A stretch of DNA of 64,000 nt from Mesorhizobium sp. B2-1-1 (GCF_006442975.2 NZ_CP083954.1:2735501-2799500), one strand, 5' to 3'; positions 46,709 to 56,036 are shown, numbered from the stretch's first letter. Program-made: numbers and translations. The notes: generated by a model not told the origin, from the letters alone.

Positions 46709-46838
46709 GGACGTGCAGGCGCGCGAAGCAGCACTTCGGGCTGAGCTCGAACAACGCCAGGGCACGGCCAGCACCATAAAGACCGATCTGGCGCCCGGCA
46801 GCCTCGCCGGCCAGCGCCGCGTGCTTTTGGGGGTGTAA
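46644..46838 (+). CDS. Small phage protein between acyltransferase and portal
   Basis: This 64-residue protein starts MCLFQKPPELKPLPAVPTAG, followed by a charged helix and GSLAGQRRVLLGV. Similar tiny proteins occur at this place in related podoviruses. It overlaps the upstream gene in another frame and has GAGAAGG before the ATG. The function is unknown. Confidence 0.65.
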   Translation: MCLFQKPPELKPLPAVPTAGDKDVQAREAALRAELEQRQGTASTIKTDLAPGSLAGQRRVLLGV

Positions 46839-46840
46839 CC

Positions 46841-46933
46841 ATGACCGCGATGAAGCGCAGTTTTCGCCGGCGCGTGCTGGACTGGTGGTATTGGAGACGG
46901 CATGCAAGGTTGGTGAAGCGGCGTGGCGGGTGA
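46841..46933 (+). CDS. Possible 30-residue basic peptide
   Basis: A 30-codon frame starts two bases after the previous stop and encodes a peptide with 11 Arg/Lys and four Trp/Tyr (RRRVLDWWYWRRHAR). Its coupling position suggests translation, but its length makes the call uncertain. Confidence 0.35.
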   Translation: MTAMKRSFRRRVLDWWYWRRHARLVKRRGG

Positions 46934-46936
46934 ACG

Positions 46937-46971
46937 CTGCCAATCTCCCCCACGAGGGGGGAGATTGGCAG
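46937..46971. repeat. Palindromic element beside methyltransferase gene
   Basis: CTGCCAATCTCCCCC pairs with its reverse words around a short loop. It lies just after the 3' end of the reverse-strand methyltransferase gene. Confidence 0.8.
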
Positions 46972-46981
46972 CTTCCACCGC

Positions 46982-47596
46982 TCATCCCTTCTTCGCGAAC
47001 GCCCAGACCATCATCGGGTATTCCTCGTCGTTGCTGAGGTCCCGCCACAGGCCGTAGGCGCGGACCGGGCCGCCTATGTGGGCGCGGGCGCAGGCCTTGT
47101 TGCCCCAGCCGAACGCCTGGACGTTGTCCTCGGCGAAGCCGCCATCGACCATCAGCTGCTTCAGGCCGGCCGGCGTCCACCTGTTGTAGTCGTGCGGCCT
47201 GGCGTGTACGCGAAACAGGAAGGGCGTCGCCACCATCGCCCAGCCGCCCTCGCGGGTCATGGCGTGGATGTTCCGCGCCGCCGCCTGCGGCCGCTGCACA
47301 TGTTCCAGCACCTGGTCGGCGATGACGATGGAATATTGCTCGTCGGTGCGATCCTTGCAGATGTCGAAATCGGGGAAGTCGACCGAGCGATAGTTGGGGC
47401 ACATCGCCTTCCAGTAGCGGTTCCAGCCGGGCGAGATCTCGATCACGTCGCGCGATTTGCGGTTGGCGGCCGTCAGGAAAGTGGTGAAGGCTTCGATCTG
47501 GCGGATGCGCAGCCAGTTGCGGGAATCATAGCCGATGAGCCGTTTAACGGTACGTTTGCTCTGGTTCTTCAGGGCGGCAAGGCTTGTCGTCGTCAC
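46982..47596 (-). CDS. SAM-dependent methyltransferase inside phage block
   Basis: The 204-residue class I methyltransferase has VIEISPGWNRYWKAM as motif I, SIVIADQVLEHVQRP as motifs II/III, and MVATPFLFRVHARP, in the manner of the methyltransferase type 11 group that acts on lipids or sugars. It is on the strand opposite to the phage genes and is bounded by palindromic elements on both sides. The GTG start follows AGGAGG by five bases. It is probably bacterial cargo. Confidence 0.82.
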   Translation of the reverse strand: MTTTSLAALKNQSKRTVKRLIGYDSRNWLRIRQIEAFTTFLTAANRKSRDVIEISPGWNRYWKAMCPNYRSVDFPDFDICKDRTDEQYSIVIADQVLEHVQRPQAAARNIHAMTREGGWAMVATPFLFRVHARPHDYNRWTPAGLKQLMVDGGFAEDNVQAFGWGNKACARAHIGGPVRAYGLWRDLSNDEEYPMMVWAFAKKG

Positions 47597-47673
47597 ATCG
47601 ACCTCCTGCAAAACCCCGCCGCGAGACGTTCCTAGACCAAGAACCGCGCAAAAGAATGACATCGTCGGCTGAA

Positions 47674-47837
47674 GCTGCCGATCTCCCCCCTTGAGGGGGA
47701 GATGTCGCCGGAGGCGACAGAGGGGGTCGCCTCGCATGAAGCGCTAACCTCCTTCTGTTGCAGAAGGCCGAACCCGGTCGATCCGACCCCCTCTGGCCGC
47801 TTTGCGGCCATCTCCCCCTCAAGGGGGGAGATCCCCC
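47674..47837. repeat. Double palindromic element
   Basis: GATCTCCCCCCTTGAGGGGGAGAT and the mirrored end CATCTCCCCCTCAAGGGG flank a middle with GCGACAGAGGGGGTCG and its counterpart GACCCCCTCTGGC. It lies between the methyltransferase gene and the portal gene. Confidence 0.82.
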
Positions 47838-47855
47838 AGTTTTAACGAGGCCCCC

Positions 47856-49634
47856 ATGACCAGCGATTCCCGCGCCCGCGATATTCTTTCCCGCCAGTCC
47901 GAACTCGAGAGCGAGCGCGCCGCCTACGAGCCCGTGTGGGAGGCGGTGGCGGAGTTCTGCGATCCCGATGCGCCCGATATCCTGTCCGGGCGCGGCGCCC
48001 GCCGCGGCGACAGCCAGGCCGAGCGGCAGGAGCGGCGCGGCGCCCGCGTCTATGCCAACACCATAAACTCGGCCGCCAACCGGCTGGCCGCGGGGCTCGA
48101 AAGCCTGATCATCCCGCAGTCGGAGAAATGGCACGGGCTGACCACCGCCGAGATGGACGACGAGGAGACCGACGAGGAAAAGGAATGGGCGGAAAACCTG
48201 CGCGACTTCCTGTTTTCGCTGCGCTACTCCGCCAATTCCAATTTCGTGCCGGCGACGCAAGCCTGCCTGCGCAATGTCGTGCGCTACGGTCCGGCCTATC
48301 TCTATGCCGAGGAAGGGTTCGGTTCGACGCTGATCCGCTACGCCTCGATCCCGGTGGTGGAAGGCTATCTCTCGCGCAACCGCTGGGGCCAGGTCGACAT
48401 CTTCCACCGCCGCTACGAACGCACCGCGCGCCAGGCGGCGCAGCTGCTCGGCTACGAAAAACTGCCGGCGCGCATCAGGACGCTGGTCGACGATCCCGCC
48501 AAATGCGAGGAGAAGATCGCGCTCATCCAGTGCATCCAGCCGCGTGACGAGCGCCGCATGTACCGCTCGGGCGGAAGCTACCGCTATCTCGACGCCGCCT
48601 TTGCCTCCTACCACGTCATCGAGGACGAGGAGGAGATCGTGCGCGAGAGCGGGTTTCGCACCTTCCCGGTGTCGGCCTTCAACTGGCGCCGCTACGAGGG
48701 CGACGCCTATGGCATCTCGCCGACCATCGAAGCCTTGACGACCGTGCGCGAGGAAAACGCGGTCCGCCGCTCGGGCCTGCGCGCGCTGCAACAAATCACC
48801 GATCCGCCGACGGCGTCGAAGGCCAGGCTCGACTACGTGCCGGTGCTCGATCCGGGCGAGAATTATCCGGGCCTCATCGACGACAATGGCAGGCCGCTGA
48901 TCGCGCCGATCACCACCGGGCAGAACCCGAGCTACGCCTTCGATTATGCGGCGAGCCGGGCGGAGGAGATCCGCGACATGATGTTCGTCAACCTGTTCCA
49001 GACCCTGGTGCAGAACCCGCAGATGACCGCCACCGAGGCGCTGATCCGCCAGGAGGAGAAGGGCGCGCTGCTGGGGCCGTCGGGCTCGATCATCCAGGCG
49101 GGTTTTGCCACCAATCTCGACCGCGAGCTCGGCATATTGGAGGACAAGGGCCTCTATGACGAGGACAGCCGGTTCCTGCCGCCGGCGAGCCTGGCGGGCA
49201 AGGCGGTGCGGCCGACCTTCACCGGTCCGCTCGATGTCTTGCGCCGCTCGGCGGAAGCGCGCGACACCATCCAGCTGGTGACCACGGCCATGCAGATGGC
49301 GCAGTTCGACCCTGATGTGATGGACAATATCGACAGCGACGAGGCGCTCAAGATCGTGCAGAGCGCCGGCCGCAGCCCGCAGCGCATCTTCCGCCGCAAG
49401 GATGAGGTGGCGGGCCTGCGCGACGCGAGGGCCAAGGCCAGCCAGGCGCAGGCCGGCATGGCGGCGATCGCCACCGCCGGCAAGGTGGCCAAGGACGCGG
49501 TGCCGGCGGCCGTGCAGGCGCGCGACAGCGGCCTGCTCGAGGGCTTGCAATGCATGCTGCAGGGCGGCACCGCCGATGGGCCGGCACCTGATGCCGGCGC
49601 CCAGGGCGCGATGCCGGCCGGACAGCGCGCATGA
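47856..49634 (+). CDS. Phage portal (head-tail connector) protein
   Basis: The 592-residue protein has the podovirus head-to-tail connector pattern: ESERAAYEPVWEAVAEFCDPD, then ANRLAAGLESLIIPQSEKWHGL, QTLVQNPQMTATEALIRQEEKGALLG and a disordered Ala/Gly-rich tail. It forms the ring through which DNA is packaged. Its stop overlaps the next ATG (ATGA). A CGAGG site precedes the ATG used. Confidence 0.9.
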   Translation: MTSDSRARDILSRQSELESERAAYEPVWEAVAEFCDPDAPDILSGRGARRGDSQAERQERRGARVYANTINSAANRLAAGLESLIIPQSEKWHGLTTAEMDDEETDEEKEWAENLRDFLFSLRYSANSNFVPATQACLRNVVRYGPAYLYAEEGFGSTLIRYASIPVVEGYLSRNRWGQVDIFHRRYERTARQAAQLLGYEKLPARIRTLVDDPAKCEEKIALIQCIQPRDERRMYRSGGSYRYLDAAFASYHVIEDEEEIVRESGFRTFPVSAFNWRRYEGDAYGISPTIEALTTVREENAVRRSGLRALQQITDPPTASKARLDYVPVLDPGENYPGLIDDNGRPLIAPITTGQNPSYAFDYAASRAEEIRDMMFVNLFQTLVQNPQMTATEALIRQEEKGALLGPSGSIIQAGFATNLDRELGILEDKGLYDEDSRFLPPASLAGKAVRPTFTGPLDVLRRSAEARDTIQLVTTAMQMAQFDPDVMDNIDSDEALKIVQSAGRSPQRIFRRKDEVAGLRDARAKASQAQAGMAAIATAGKVAKDAVPAAVQARDSGLLEGLQCMLQGGTADGPAPDAGAQGAMPAGQRA

Positions 49635-49954
49635 GCCGCAAACGCTTCGCCCACGCGTCGCAAAACGGCGGCCCCGCCAAAGCACGCGAGGCGCTGGTCA
49701 AGGCGTATCTGCGCGTGTTCTCCGGCGAGGACGGCGAAATGGTGCTGGCCGATCTCGCGGCGACGGTCGGCTATTTCAGGCGCCCGTCATACGGCGAGTG
49801 GATGGCGCGGACCAGAACCCCCAATGGCTTCGAGCTGCACAGCGCGCTCAGCAACGCGCGCGCCGAAGTGGTGCAGCACATTATGGGGTTCCTGACGCTG
49901 GACGAGGCGCAGCTCGTGGCGCTGGAAAAGGCGGCACGGGAGGAGGAGAGGTGA
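49631..49954 (+). CDS. Bbp19-like small podovirus protein
   Basis: This 107-residue protein follows the portal by a four-base overlap. It has KAYLRVFSGEDGEMVLADLA, RRPSYGEWM and ELHSALSNARAEVVQHIM, which fits the Bbp19 type named after Bordetella phage BPP-1. The role is unknown, possibly in connector assembly. Confidence 0.65.
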   Translation: MSRKRFAHASQNGGPAKAREALVKAYLRVFSGEDGEMVLADLAATVGYFRRPSYGEWMARTRTPNGFELHSALSNARAEVVQHIMGFLTLDEAQLVALEKAAREEER

Positions 49955-49955
49955 G

Positions 49956-50020
49956 GCGCTGAAGCGCCGATCTCCCCCCTTGCGGGGGGATGCCCGGCAG
50001 GGCAGAGGGGGGCGCTGTCC
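49956..50020. repeat. Palindromic element, single copy
   Basis: GCGCCGATCTCCCCCCTTGC with CCCGGCAGGGCAGAGGGGGGC and a second inverted GCGCT word form the family pattern. It lies in the gap after the Bbp19-like gene. Confidence 0.78.
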
Positions 50021-50132
50021 CGCCGGCCTTGCCGTGTTCATCGCACGGCGATCAAATCACGAGCGGTCGCTCAAGCCGGGCCCTAGACGACAAACATATG
50101 GCCATGTTCAAAGTTCGGCAGCGACCGAGGTC

Positions 50133-50205
50133 GGCGCTCTACGGCGCCCCCCTCTGTCCTGCCGGACATCTCCCCCACGAGGGGGGAGATCGGCGGTCTG
50201 GCCGC
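50133..50205. repeat. Palindromic element beside lipoprotein gene
   Basis: CTCTACGGCGCCCCCCTCTG, CCTGCCGGACATCTCCCCCAC and GGGGGGAGATCGGC follow each other as in the element at 42843, but the second half is missing. It touches the 3' end of the reverse-strand lipoprotein gene. Confidence 0.82.
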
Positions 50206-50212
50206 CGGTGAT

Positions 50213-50527
50213 TCAATAATTGCCGTTGTAGTACCGGTCGTCGCAAGGCGCGGTGTAGATGCGGCCGTAGCGGTCCTGGTAGCGGCAGAGCTGGTCGCCG
50301 CGGCGCTGCGGGGTGGTGGCCGAGCCGACGACGGCGCCGAGCAAGGCGCCGCTGGCCGCGCCGATGACCGTGCTCTTGGTGTTGCCGCCGATGGCCTGGC
50401 CGACGAGGGCGCCGCCGGCGCCGCCGATCAGCGCACCGGTTCCGGCCCGCTGCTGGCCTTCCGTCTGCGCGCAGCCCGCCAGCGCGGCGATCATCAAAAC
50501 GGCGGCAGTTGTTTTGTGAAGGTTCAT
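50213..50527 (-). CDS. Glycine-zipper lipoprotein inside phage block
   Basis: The 104-residue protein has a lipobox (LAGC, Cys19) and two glycine-zipper segments (TGALIGGAGGALVGQAIGG and IGAASGALLGAVVG), as in the YMGG/OmpA-like outer membrane lipoproteins. A C-terminal Cys/Tyr-rich tail follows. It is of chromosomal type, on the opposite strand, and next to a palindromic element. Promoter elements are not clear. Confidence 0.85.
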   Translation of the reverse strand: MNLHKTTAAVLMIAALAGCAQTEGQQRAGTGALIGGAGGALVGQAIGGNTKSTVIGAASGALLGAVVGSATTPQRRGDQLCRYQDRYGRIYTAPCDDRYYNGNY

Positions 50528-50832
50528 GTGACGTCTCCCTTAAAGATTTGAAATCCCTATCGATCGTCCCGTGCGGCCGCATTGCGGCGGAACGGCGGCA
50601 CAGGCTGTCACGATATAAGACATGGTTTCTCGGGCGTTGATGAACCGGGAGGCGAAACACCTCTTTCGAACAAGGCGCTAGCGCCGATGCCTGTCAAAAT
50701 GATTCAGCCTGAGCGGTCCCGGCCGTGTCTGGCCGCCCTTCCTGCCGCGTAGACCGCTCCTCACCCTCACACAAGGACGATTGGCGGCGCCACCAAGCTC
50801 ACTTTCAACCTAACCCTCAAAAGGAACATCAC

Positions 50833-51744
50833 ATGACAGATCTGGCAGATGCCGGGTCCGTGGTTGCCTCGTCGCAGCCGGCGGGCAACCCGGAACGGCC
50901 ACCGGCAGGCGCGGATAACGGGTCCGCCGGGCTTGCCGGCAAAAGTTGGTTTGACGGTCTTTCCGAAGGCAACCGCAAGCTTGCTGAAGCCAAGGGCTGG
51001 ACCAAGCCTGAAAGCCTCGATCGGGTTTTCACATCCTATGCGGAGCTGGAGCGGCGGCAGGGCGAAAGCCTGCGCGTTCCAGCCAGGGACGCGCCTAAGG
51101 AAGACTGGGACAAATTCCATGCCCGGCTGCCCGAGGCGATGCGTCCGCTGACATCGCCCGAAAAGGTCGAATACCGGCGGCCCGACGGCCTGCCGGAAAC
51201 CTTCGCCTATTCGGACGAACTCGCCCAGGCGTCCAAGGCCTGGGCGGTCGAAGCCGGCGCCACGCCGAAGATCGCCCAGGCCTATCATGACAGGTTCGTC
51301 GGCTACATGGCCGAGCAGGCGGCGGCCCAGCAGGCAGCGCTCGCCCGCTCGGTCGAAGCCACCCATGACGATCTTGTCAGGGATTGGGGGCCTACCGACA
51401 GCGATGGCTTTCGCCAGAAGCTGGAGGTGGCCAACCGGGCGATGAAGAAGCTCGGCCTGGTCGATGCCTACAAGCAGAAAGGCATCCTTCTGCCCGACGG
51501 CGCCCTGACCGATCCGCAGATCGCCAGGGCCTTCCAGGCGATCGGCGAGGCGATGTTCCCCGAAGACACGATCGACGCCGACGCGGCGCCGCGGGGGCAA
51601 AACCCCTTCCGGCGCAACGCCGCCGGCGAGCGCAACGTTTCGGCCATTTCAGCCCTTGTCAAAAGCGACCCTCAACGCGCCCGGCGGCTGGCCAGGGAAG
51701 CGGGCGAAAACCCGGATCTCTGGATGCCGAACAACCCGCTCTGA
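50833..51744 (+). CDS. Putative capsid scaffolding protein
   Basis: This 303-residue, acidic, helix-rich protein lies directly before the capsid gene. It has a disordered start, ELERRQGESLRVPARDAPKED, a central helical region and a C-terminal FRRNAAGERNVSAISAL part. The position and the charge pattern are those of podovirus scaffolding proteins; the name rests mainly on context. AAGGAAC precedes the ATG. Confidence 0.72.
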   Translation: MTDLADAGSVVASSQPAGNPERPPAGADNGSAGLAGKSWFDGLSEGNRKLAEAKGWTKPESLDRVFTSYAELERRQGESLRVPARDAPKEDWDKFHARLPEAMRPLTSPEKVEYRRPDGLPETFAYSDELAQASKAWAVEAGATPKIAQAYHDRFVGYMAEQAAAQQAALARSVEATHDDLVRDWGPTDSDGFRQKLEVANRAMKKLGLVDAYKQKGILLPDGALTDPQIARAFQAIGEAMFPEDTIDADAAPRGQNPFRRNAAGERNVSAISALVKSDPQRARRLAREAGENPDLWMPNNPL

Positions 51745-51789
51745 TCCCGACGCATCAGCCGCCGATCAATCTCTCAAAGGAAAGACAAA

Positions 51790-52779
51790 ATGGCAGACGC
51801 CTATACCCGTATCGCGGACGCGATCGTTCCGTCCGTTTATGCCCAATACGCTTTCGAGGAGCACGTCCAGTCGCTCGAAATCTACCAGGCCGGCATCCTG
51901 TTTTCCGATCCGGCCATCTCCTCGAAACTGTCGATGGGCGGCCGTTCCGTCGACATGCCCGGCTGGAAGGACCTCGGCAACGATCCGTCCGAGCCGGTCA
52001 ATGACGACCCGGCCGATTCCATCGAGATGAAGAAGATCGGCTCGCGCCGCGAGGTCGCCGCCCGCAATGTCCGCGCCCAGGCGTGGGGCGTTCCCGACCT
52101 GACCTCCATCCTGGCGGGCGACGATCCGCAGAAGCTGATCGTCAAGCGGCAGACCGAGTACTGGCAGCGCGCCAACAAGCTGACCCTCATCGGCATGCTC
52201 AAGGGCGTCGTCGCCGACAATCTGGCCAATGACGGCGGCGACCTGGTGCGCGCCACCGGCGCCTCCATCGTCGACACCGACATCATCGAGGCGGCCTACC
52301 TGATGGGCGACCGCGCCGACAAGTTCCGCACCCTCTGGATCCATTCCAAGCAGATGAAAGCGCTGAAGCTCGCCGACCTCATCGACTATGTGCCGTCCTC
52401 GCAGCAGGGCGGGCCGCTCATCCCCTATTACATGGGGCTGCGCTGCGTGGTCGACGACGACATCCCGCAGGCGGCGGGCGTCTACACCGCGTTCATGTTC
52501 AAGGACAAGGCGATCCTGTGGAACGAGCTGCCCGTGAACACCGAAGGCGGGCCGCTCGAGTTCGACCGCAAGCCGCGCCAGGGCCATGGCGGCGGGGTGA
52601 CGGAAATGGTCGGCCGCCGGCATTTCGTGCCGCATGTGCCGGGCACCCGCTTCCTCGACGCCTCCACCGCCGGCGAATTCGCCACCGACGCGGAGCTGGC
52701 GCTGGCGGCGAACTGGGACCGCACCGCGTCGAGCGTCAAGACCATGACGTTCATCGCTCTGAAGACGACCGAGGCATAG
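51790..52779 (+). CDS. Major capsid (coat) protein
   Basis: The 329-residue protein has YTRIADAIVPSVYAQYAFEE at the start, SSKLSMGGRSVDMPGWKDL, and LWIHSKQMKALKLADLIDY, the pattern of a coat-protein family found in short-tailed and some other phages. It follows the scaffold gene. AAAGGAAAGACAAA gives the ribosome site. Confidence 0.85.
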   Translation: MADAYTRIADAIVPSVYAQYAFEEHVQSLEIYQAGILFSDPAISSKLSMGGRSVDMPGWKDLGNDPSEPVNDDPADSIEMKKIGSRREVAARNVRAQAWGVPDLTSILAGDDPQKLIVKRQTEYWQRANKLTLIGMLKGVVADNLANDGGDLVRATGASIVDTDIIEAAYLMGDRADKFRTLWIHSKQMKALKLADLIDYVPSSQQGGPLIPYYMGLRCVVDDDIPQAAGVYTAFMFKDKAILWNELPVNTEGGPLEFDRKPRQGHGGGVTEMVGRRHFVPHVPGTRFLDASTAGEFATDAELALAANWDRTASSVKTMTFIALKTTEA

Positions 52780-52863
52780 GGTTTCGTCTCCCGGGAGGTG
52801 GGCCAGGCCCACCTCCTTCTTGCGAGCGCCGGCGCTTGAACATTGACGCCAACCGTCGATGCC

Positions 52864-52919
52864 GGCGCTGCCCCTCATTGCCCTGCCGGGCATTTCTCCC
52901 CGTGAACGGGGAGAAAGAC
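52864..52919. repeat. Palindromic element between capsid and tail genes
   Basis: TTTCTCCCCGT and ACGGGGAGAAA pair around a two-base loop (52893-52916), preceded by CCTCATTGCCCTGCCGGGCA, a phrase shared with the terL element. The hairpin may attenuate read-through. Confidence 0.75.
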
Positions 52920-52956
52920 GCACTTCCCCCAATCACAACCCACGGAGGCCTTACCC

Positions 52957-53568
52957 ATGGCCATAACCCCGACCGACATCGCCAATATGGCGCTGGCAGT
53001 CCTTGACGAGGCGCCGATCGACAGCCTTGATGAGGACATTAAGGCCGCGCGCTTGCTCAACATGCATTTCGACCTGACCCGCGAGGCCGAGTTGACGAAA
53101 TACGCCTGGGTGTTCGCCATCCTTTCGGCATCCCTGGCCGGCAGCGATACCGGTTCCGGCGATTGCACGCTGAACTGGGTCTATGAACTCCCCGTCGATT
53201 GCCTTCGCCCGCTGCCGCTGACCCACAATGGCGAGCCGGACGGCATCGCGATCTCGTGGCGGCAGGAGGCGGGGCTGGTCTACAGCGACCGGGCGGGACC
53301 GCTCACCATCCGCTATGTCGCGAACCTCACCGACCCCAACGACTGGGACGCGCCGTTCACCGAAGTGCTGGTGGCGGCACTCGCCATCAAGATCGCGCAT
53401 CCGCTGACGCACAAGGCCGGCATGATCGACATTGCCCGTTCGGCCTACGACCGCGCGCTGGACGCCGCCTTCACCGCGCAGGCCATCCAGCGCGGCGGAC
53501 GGCTTTCGACATCGAGTTGGGCGCGGCAGCGCGGCGACAGCCGGTTTTATGCGGGGGCCATGCGCTGA
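52957..53568 (+). CDS. Tail tubular protein A (T7 gp11-like)
   Basis: The 203-residue protein starts ITPTDIANMALAVLDEAPI and contains WVYELPVDCLRPLPL and IRYVANLTDPNDWDAPF, the family pattern of the tail adaptor ring in short-tailed phages. Its stop overlaps the nozzle gene start by one base (TGATG). Confidence 0.86.
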   Translation: MAITPTDIANMALAVLDEAPIDSLDEDIKAARLLNMHFDLTREAELTKYAWVFAILSASLAGSDTGSGDCTLNWVYELPVDCLRPLPLTHNGEPDGIAISWRQEAGLVYSDRAGPLTIRYVANLTDPNDWDAPFTEVLVAALAIKIAHPLTHKAGMIDIARSAYDRALDAAFTAQAIQRGGRLSTSSWARQRGDSRFYAGAMR

Positions 53569-56024
53569 TGGCGACGCTCTATCCTGTCCAGGACGTCTTC
53601 ACCCGCGGCGAGATCTCGCCACGCCTGTACGCGCGCGCCTCGCTTGATCTCTACCGCGCGGCGCTGTCGAAATGCGAAAACTTCGTCACCCTGCCGCATG
53701 GCGGCATCCGCAAGCGCGGCGGCACCTGTTTCGTCGGCGAAGTCAAGACGTCCGCCAAGGCGACGCGGGCGATCCCGTTCATCTTCTCGGCCGACCAGGC
53801 CTACATGCTGGAGTTCGGCAATCTTTACATCCGCGTCTACGCCTATGGCGCGCGTGTCGGCACGGTCGAAGTGGCCTCGCCCTATCTTGAAGCCGACCTG
53901 TTCGATCTCGACTATGTGCAGTCGGCGGACCAGATGTGGATTTCCCACAGGGACTATCCGCTCAAGGTGCTGACGCGCACCGCCCATACGGCATGGACGC
54001 TCGACGACTACGCGATCGACGACGGGCCCTATGACGACATCAACGATACGCCGACCACGCTGAGGCCTGCGGACTATGGGGCGCTGACGCCGAAGATGAC
54101 GTCGAACACCGCGCCTTCCGGCACGGTCTCAGGCATGGGCGGGGCAGGGGACGCCTTCCAGCTTTTCGACAAGGCGACAGAGACGGACAGCGGCATCGCC
54201 GGTGCCACCAACGGCTCGGTCACCTACCAGCTTGCCGGTGGCGCGCAGGCCATCGTCGAAAACTACTATCTGACCGCACGCACCGGCGGAACGGTCGACC
54301 GCACGCCGACAATCTGGGTGCTTGAAGGATCGAATGACGGCGCGACATGGGTGACGCTCGACAGCCGCACCGGCGAGACCGGCTGGTCGGGCGGCGAAAC
54401 CCGCTACTATGAATTCCTGAACAAGCTGGCGTTCGAGTATCACCGCTTTACGTGGAAGGCGATCAACGGCGCTTCGGACAGCGCGTTTTCCGAACTGAAC
54501 CTCAACCGGGCGGCGGCCAGCCAGACCCCGTTCGACCTCACGGCGTCATCGACCGCCGGCATCAATGGCGGCGCCGGCTTCCAGGCTTCTGACGTCGGCC
54601 GGGCCATTCGCCTGCTAGCGTCCGATGGCCGCTGGCGCTGGGCCAAGATCACCAGCCGCACCAGCGCCACGGCGGTGAAAGTCCAACTGCATGGATTTGC
54701 CCTGCCGGACCTCAGCCCGATATCCCGCTGGCGCCTGGGCACGCTCGTGCCGGGGAAATATGTCGAAAGCGGATCGCTCTACGAGGAGCGCCTGGCCTTC
54801 AGCCGCAAGTTTTCCGTCTACGCCTCGGCAACGGGGGATTTCAACAATTTCGCATTGGGCGAGAAGGATGACGACGCGCTGGAATTCCTCCAGGCCGGCG
54901 GCGGCCAGGCGAACGACATCACGTGGATCGCGGAATCGGACGGCGCGCTGCTGATCGGGACGCTCGGCGGCATCCGCGCACTCTCCGGCTCCGGCATCGA
55001 CGAGGCATTGACGCCGTCCTCGTTCAAGAACCGGCGCTCGCGCACGTCGGGCTGTGCCCGCATCCGCCCCGTCGATGCCGGCCAGTCGTTCCTCTATGTC
55101 ACGCGCTCGCGCCGCTCGATCGCCGAGCTGACGCAGGCTTCGACCGGCCGCTTCACCTCCGACGATATCGGCCAGATCTCCGAGCATATCGCCAAGCGTG
55201 GCGTGGTCGAGCTGGCGTTCCAGACCGACCCCGACCCGATGCTCTGGTTTCCGCTCGATAGTGGCGAGCTCGGCGGCTACACCCACCAGCCCTCGCAGGA
55301 GGTGCGCGGCATGCACCGTCACCGCCTCGGCGGAACCTTCGCCGGTTCCGGCTGGGCGGCTGTCGAAAGCGCTGTGGTGACGCCGGGCCAGGACGGCGTC
55401 GACGACATCTGGCTGATCGTCAGGCGGACCATCGGCGGCGTGACCAGGCGCTATATCGAGATCATGACGGCGCCGTTCGAATATGGGGCGCTGGAGGACG
55501 CCTTCCAGGTCGATTGCGGCCTGACCTATTCGGGCGCCGCCGTCAACACCGTGTCCGGGCTTGCCCATCTCAACGGCGAAAAGGTCGACGTGCTGGCCGG
55601 CGGCAAGGTCTATCGCGGGCTGCCGGTCGCCTCCGGCCAGGTGACGCTGCCCGGCGGCGCCGTCGCGGCCAAATGGCAGGTCGGGCTTGCGTTCCAGTCG
55701 CAGGCCGACACGCTGGAACTCGACGTCGCCGGCCGGGACGGCTCGATCCTCGGCCGGCGCAAGAAGGTGGCGGGTGTCATCCTGTCGCTGCTCGAAACCG
55801 ACACGACAGGGCTTCAGGTGCAGTCGCTGATCCGCGGCCGCTGGGAAAGCGTGCGCATGCCCTCCCTCGTCGCGCCCGACGGCAAGGCAAGCCTGTTCAC
55901 CGGCAATGTTGAGGTGCCCATCGACGACAGCTGGGAAGGGCAGGGCCGGGTGCGGATCCGCCACGTCAACCCGACGCCCTGCACGATACGGGCATTTACG
56001 CCAGTGTTCGACGCCGAGCCGTAG
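53568..56024 (+). CDS. Tail nozzle protein (tail tubular B) with discoidin-like insert
   Basis: The 818-residue protein starts with the nozzle family pattern (DVFTRGEISPRLYAR, LPHGGIRKRGGTCFV). At residues about 179-313 it carries a domain with LEGSNDGATWVTLDSRTG and a Y-x-R/F-T-W end, very like F5/8 type C (discoidin) carbohydrate-binding domains. The nozzle then continues (SLYEERLAFSRKFSVYASATG). Such inserted domains decorate virions and bind surface glycans. Confidence 0.85.
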   Translation: MATLYPVQDVFTRGEISPRLYARASLDLYRAALSKCENFVTLPHGGIRKRGGTCFVGEVKTSAKATRAIPFIFSADQAYMLEFGNLYIRVYAYGARVGTVEVASPYLEADLFDLDYVQSADQMWISHRDYPLKVLTRTAHTAWTLDDYAIDDGPYDDINDTPTTLRPADYGALTPKMTSNTAPSGTVSGMGGAGDAFQLFDKATETDSGIAGATNGSVTYQLAGGAQAIVENYYLTARTGGTVDRTPTIWVLEGSNDGATWVTLDSRTGETGWSGGETRYYEFLNKLAFEYHRFTWKAINGASDSAFSELNLNRAAASQTPFDLTASSTAGINGGAGFQASDVGRAIRLLASDGRWRWAKITSRTSATAVKVQLHGFALPDLSPISRWRLGTLVPGKYVESGSLYEERLAFSRKFSVYASATGDFNNFALGEKDDDALEFLQAGGGQANDITWIAESDGALLIGTLGGIRALSGSGIDEALTPSSFKNRRSRTSGCARIRPVDAGQSFLYVTRSRRSIAELTQASTGRFTSDDIGQISEHIAKRGVVELAFQTDPDPMLWFPLDSGELGGYTHQPSQEVRGMHRHRLGGTFAGSGWAAVESAVVTPGQDGVDDIWLIVRRTIGGVTRRYIEIMTAPFEYGALEDAFQVDCGLTYSGAAVNTVSGLAHLNGEKVDVLAGGKVYRGLPVASGQVTLPGGAVAAKWQVGLAFQSQADTLELDVAGRDGSILGRRKKVAGVILSLLETDTTGLQVQSLIRGRWESVRMPSLVAPDGKASLFTGNVEVPIDDSWEGQGRVRIRHVNPTPCTIRAFTPVFDAEP

Positions 56025-56036
56025 GGCGAGCTGGCG

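Noticed and set aside
47597..49685. 713-codon open frame on the minus strand opposite the portal gene
   Set aside because: It is a shadow of the GC-rich portal gene. It is Arg/Gly/Ala-rich without domains, and the portal frame has clear family motifs.
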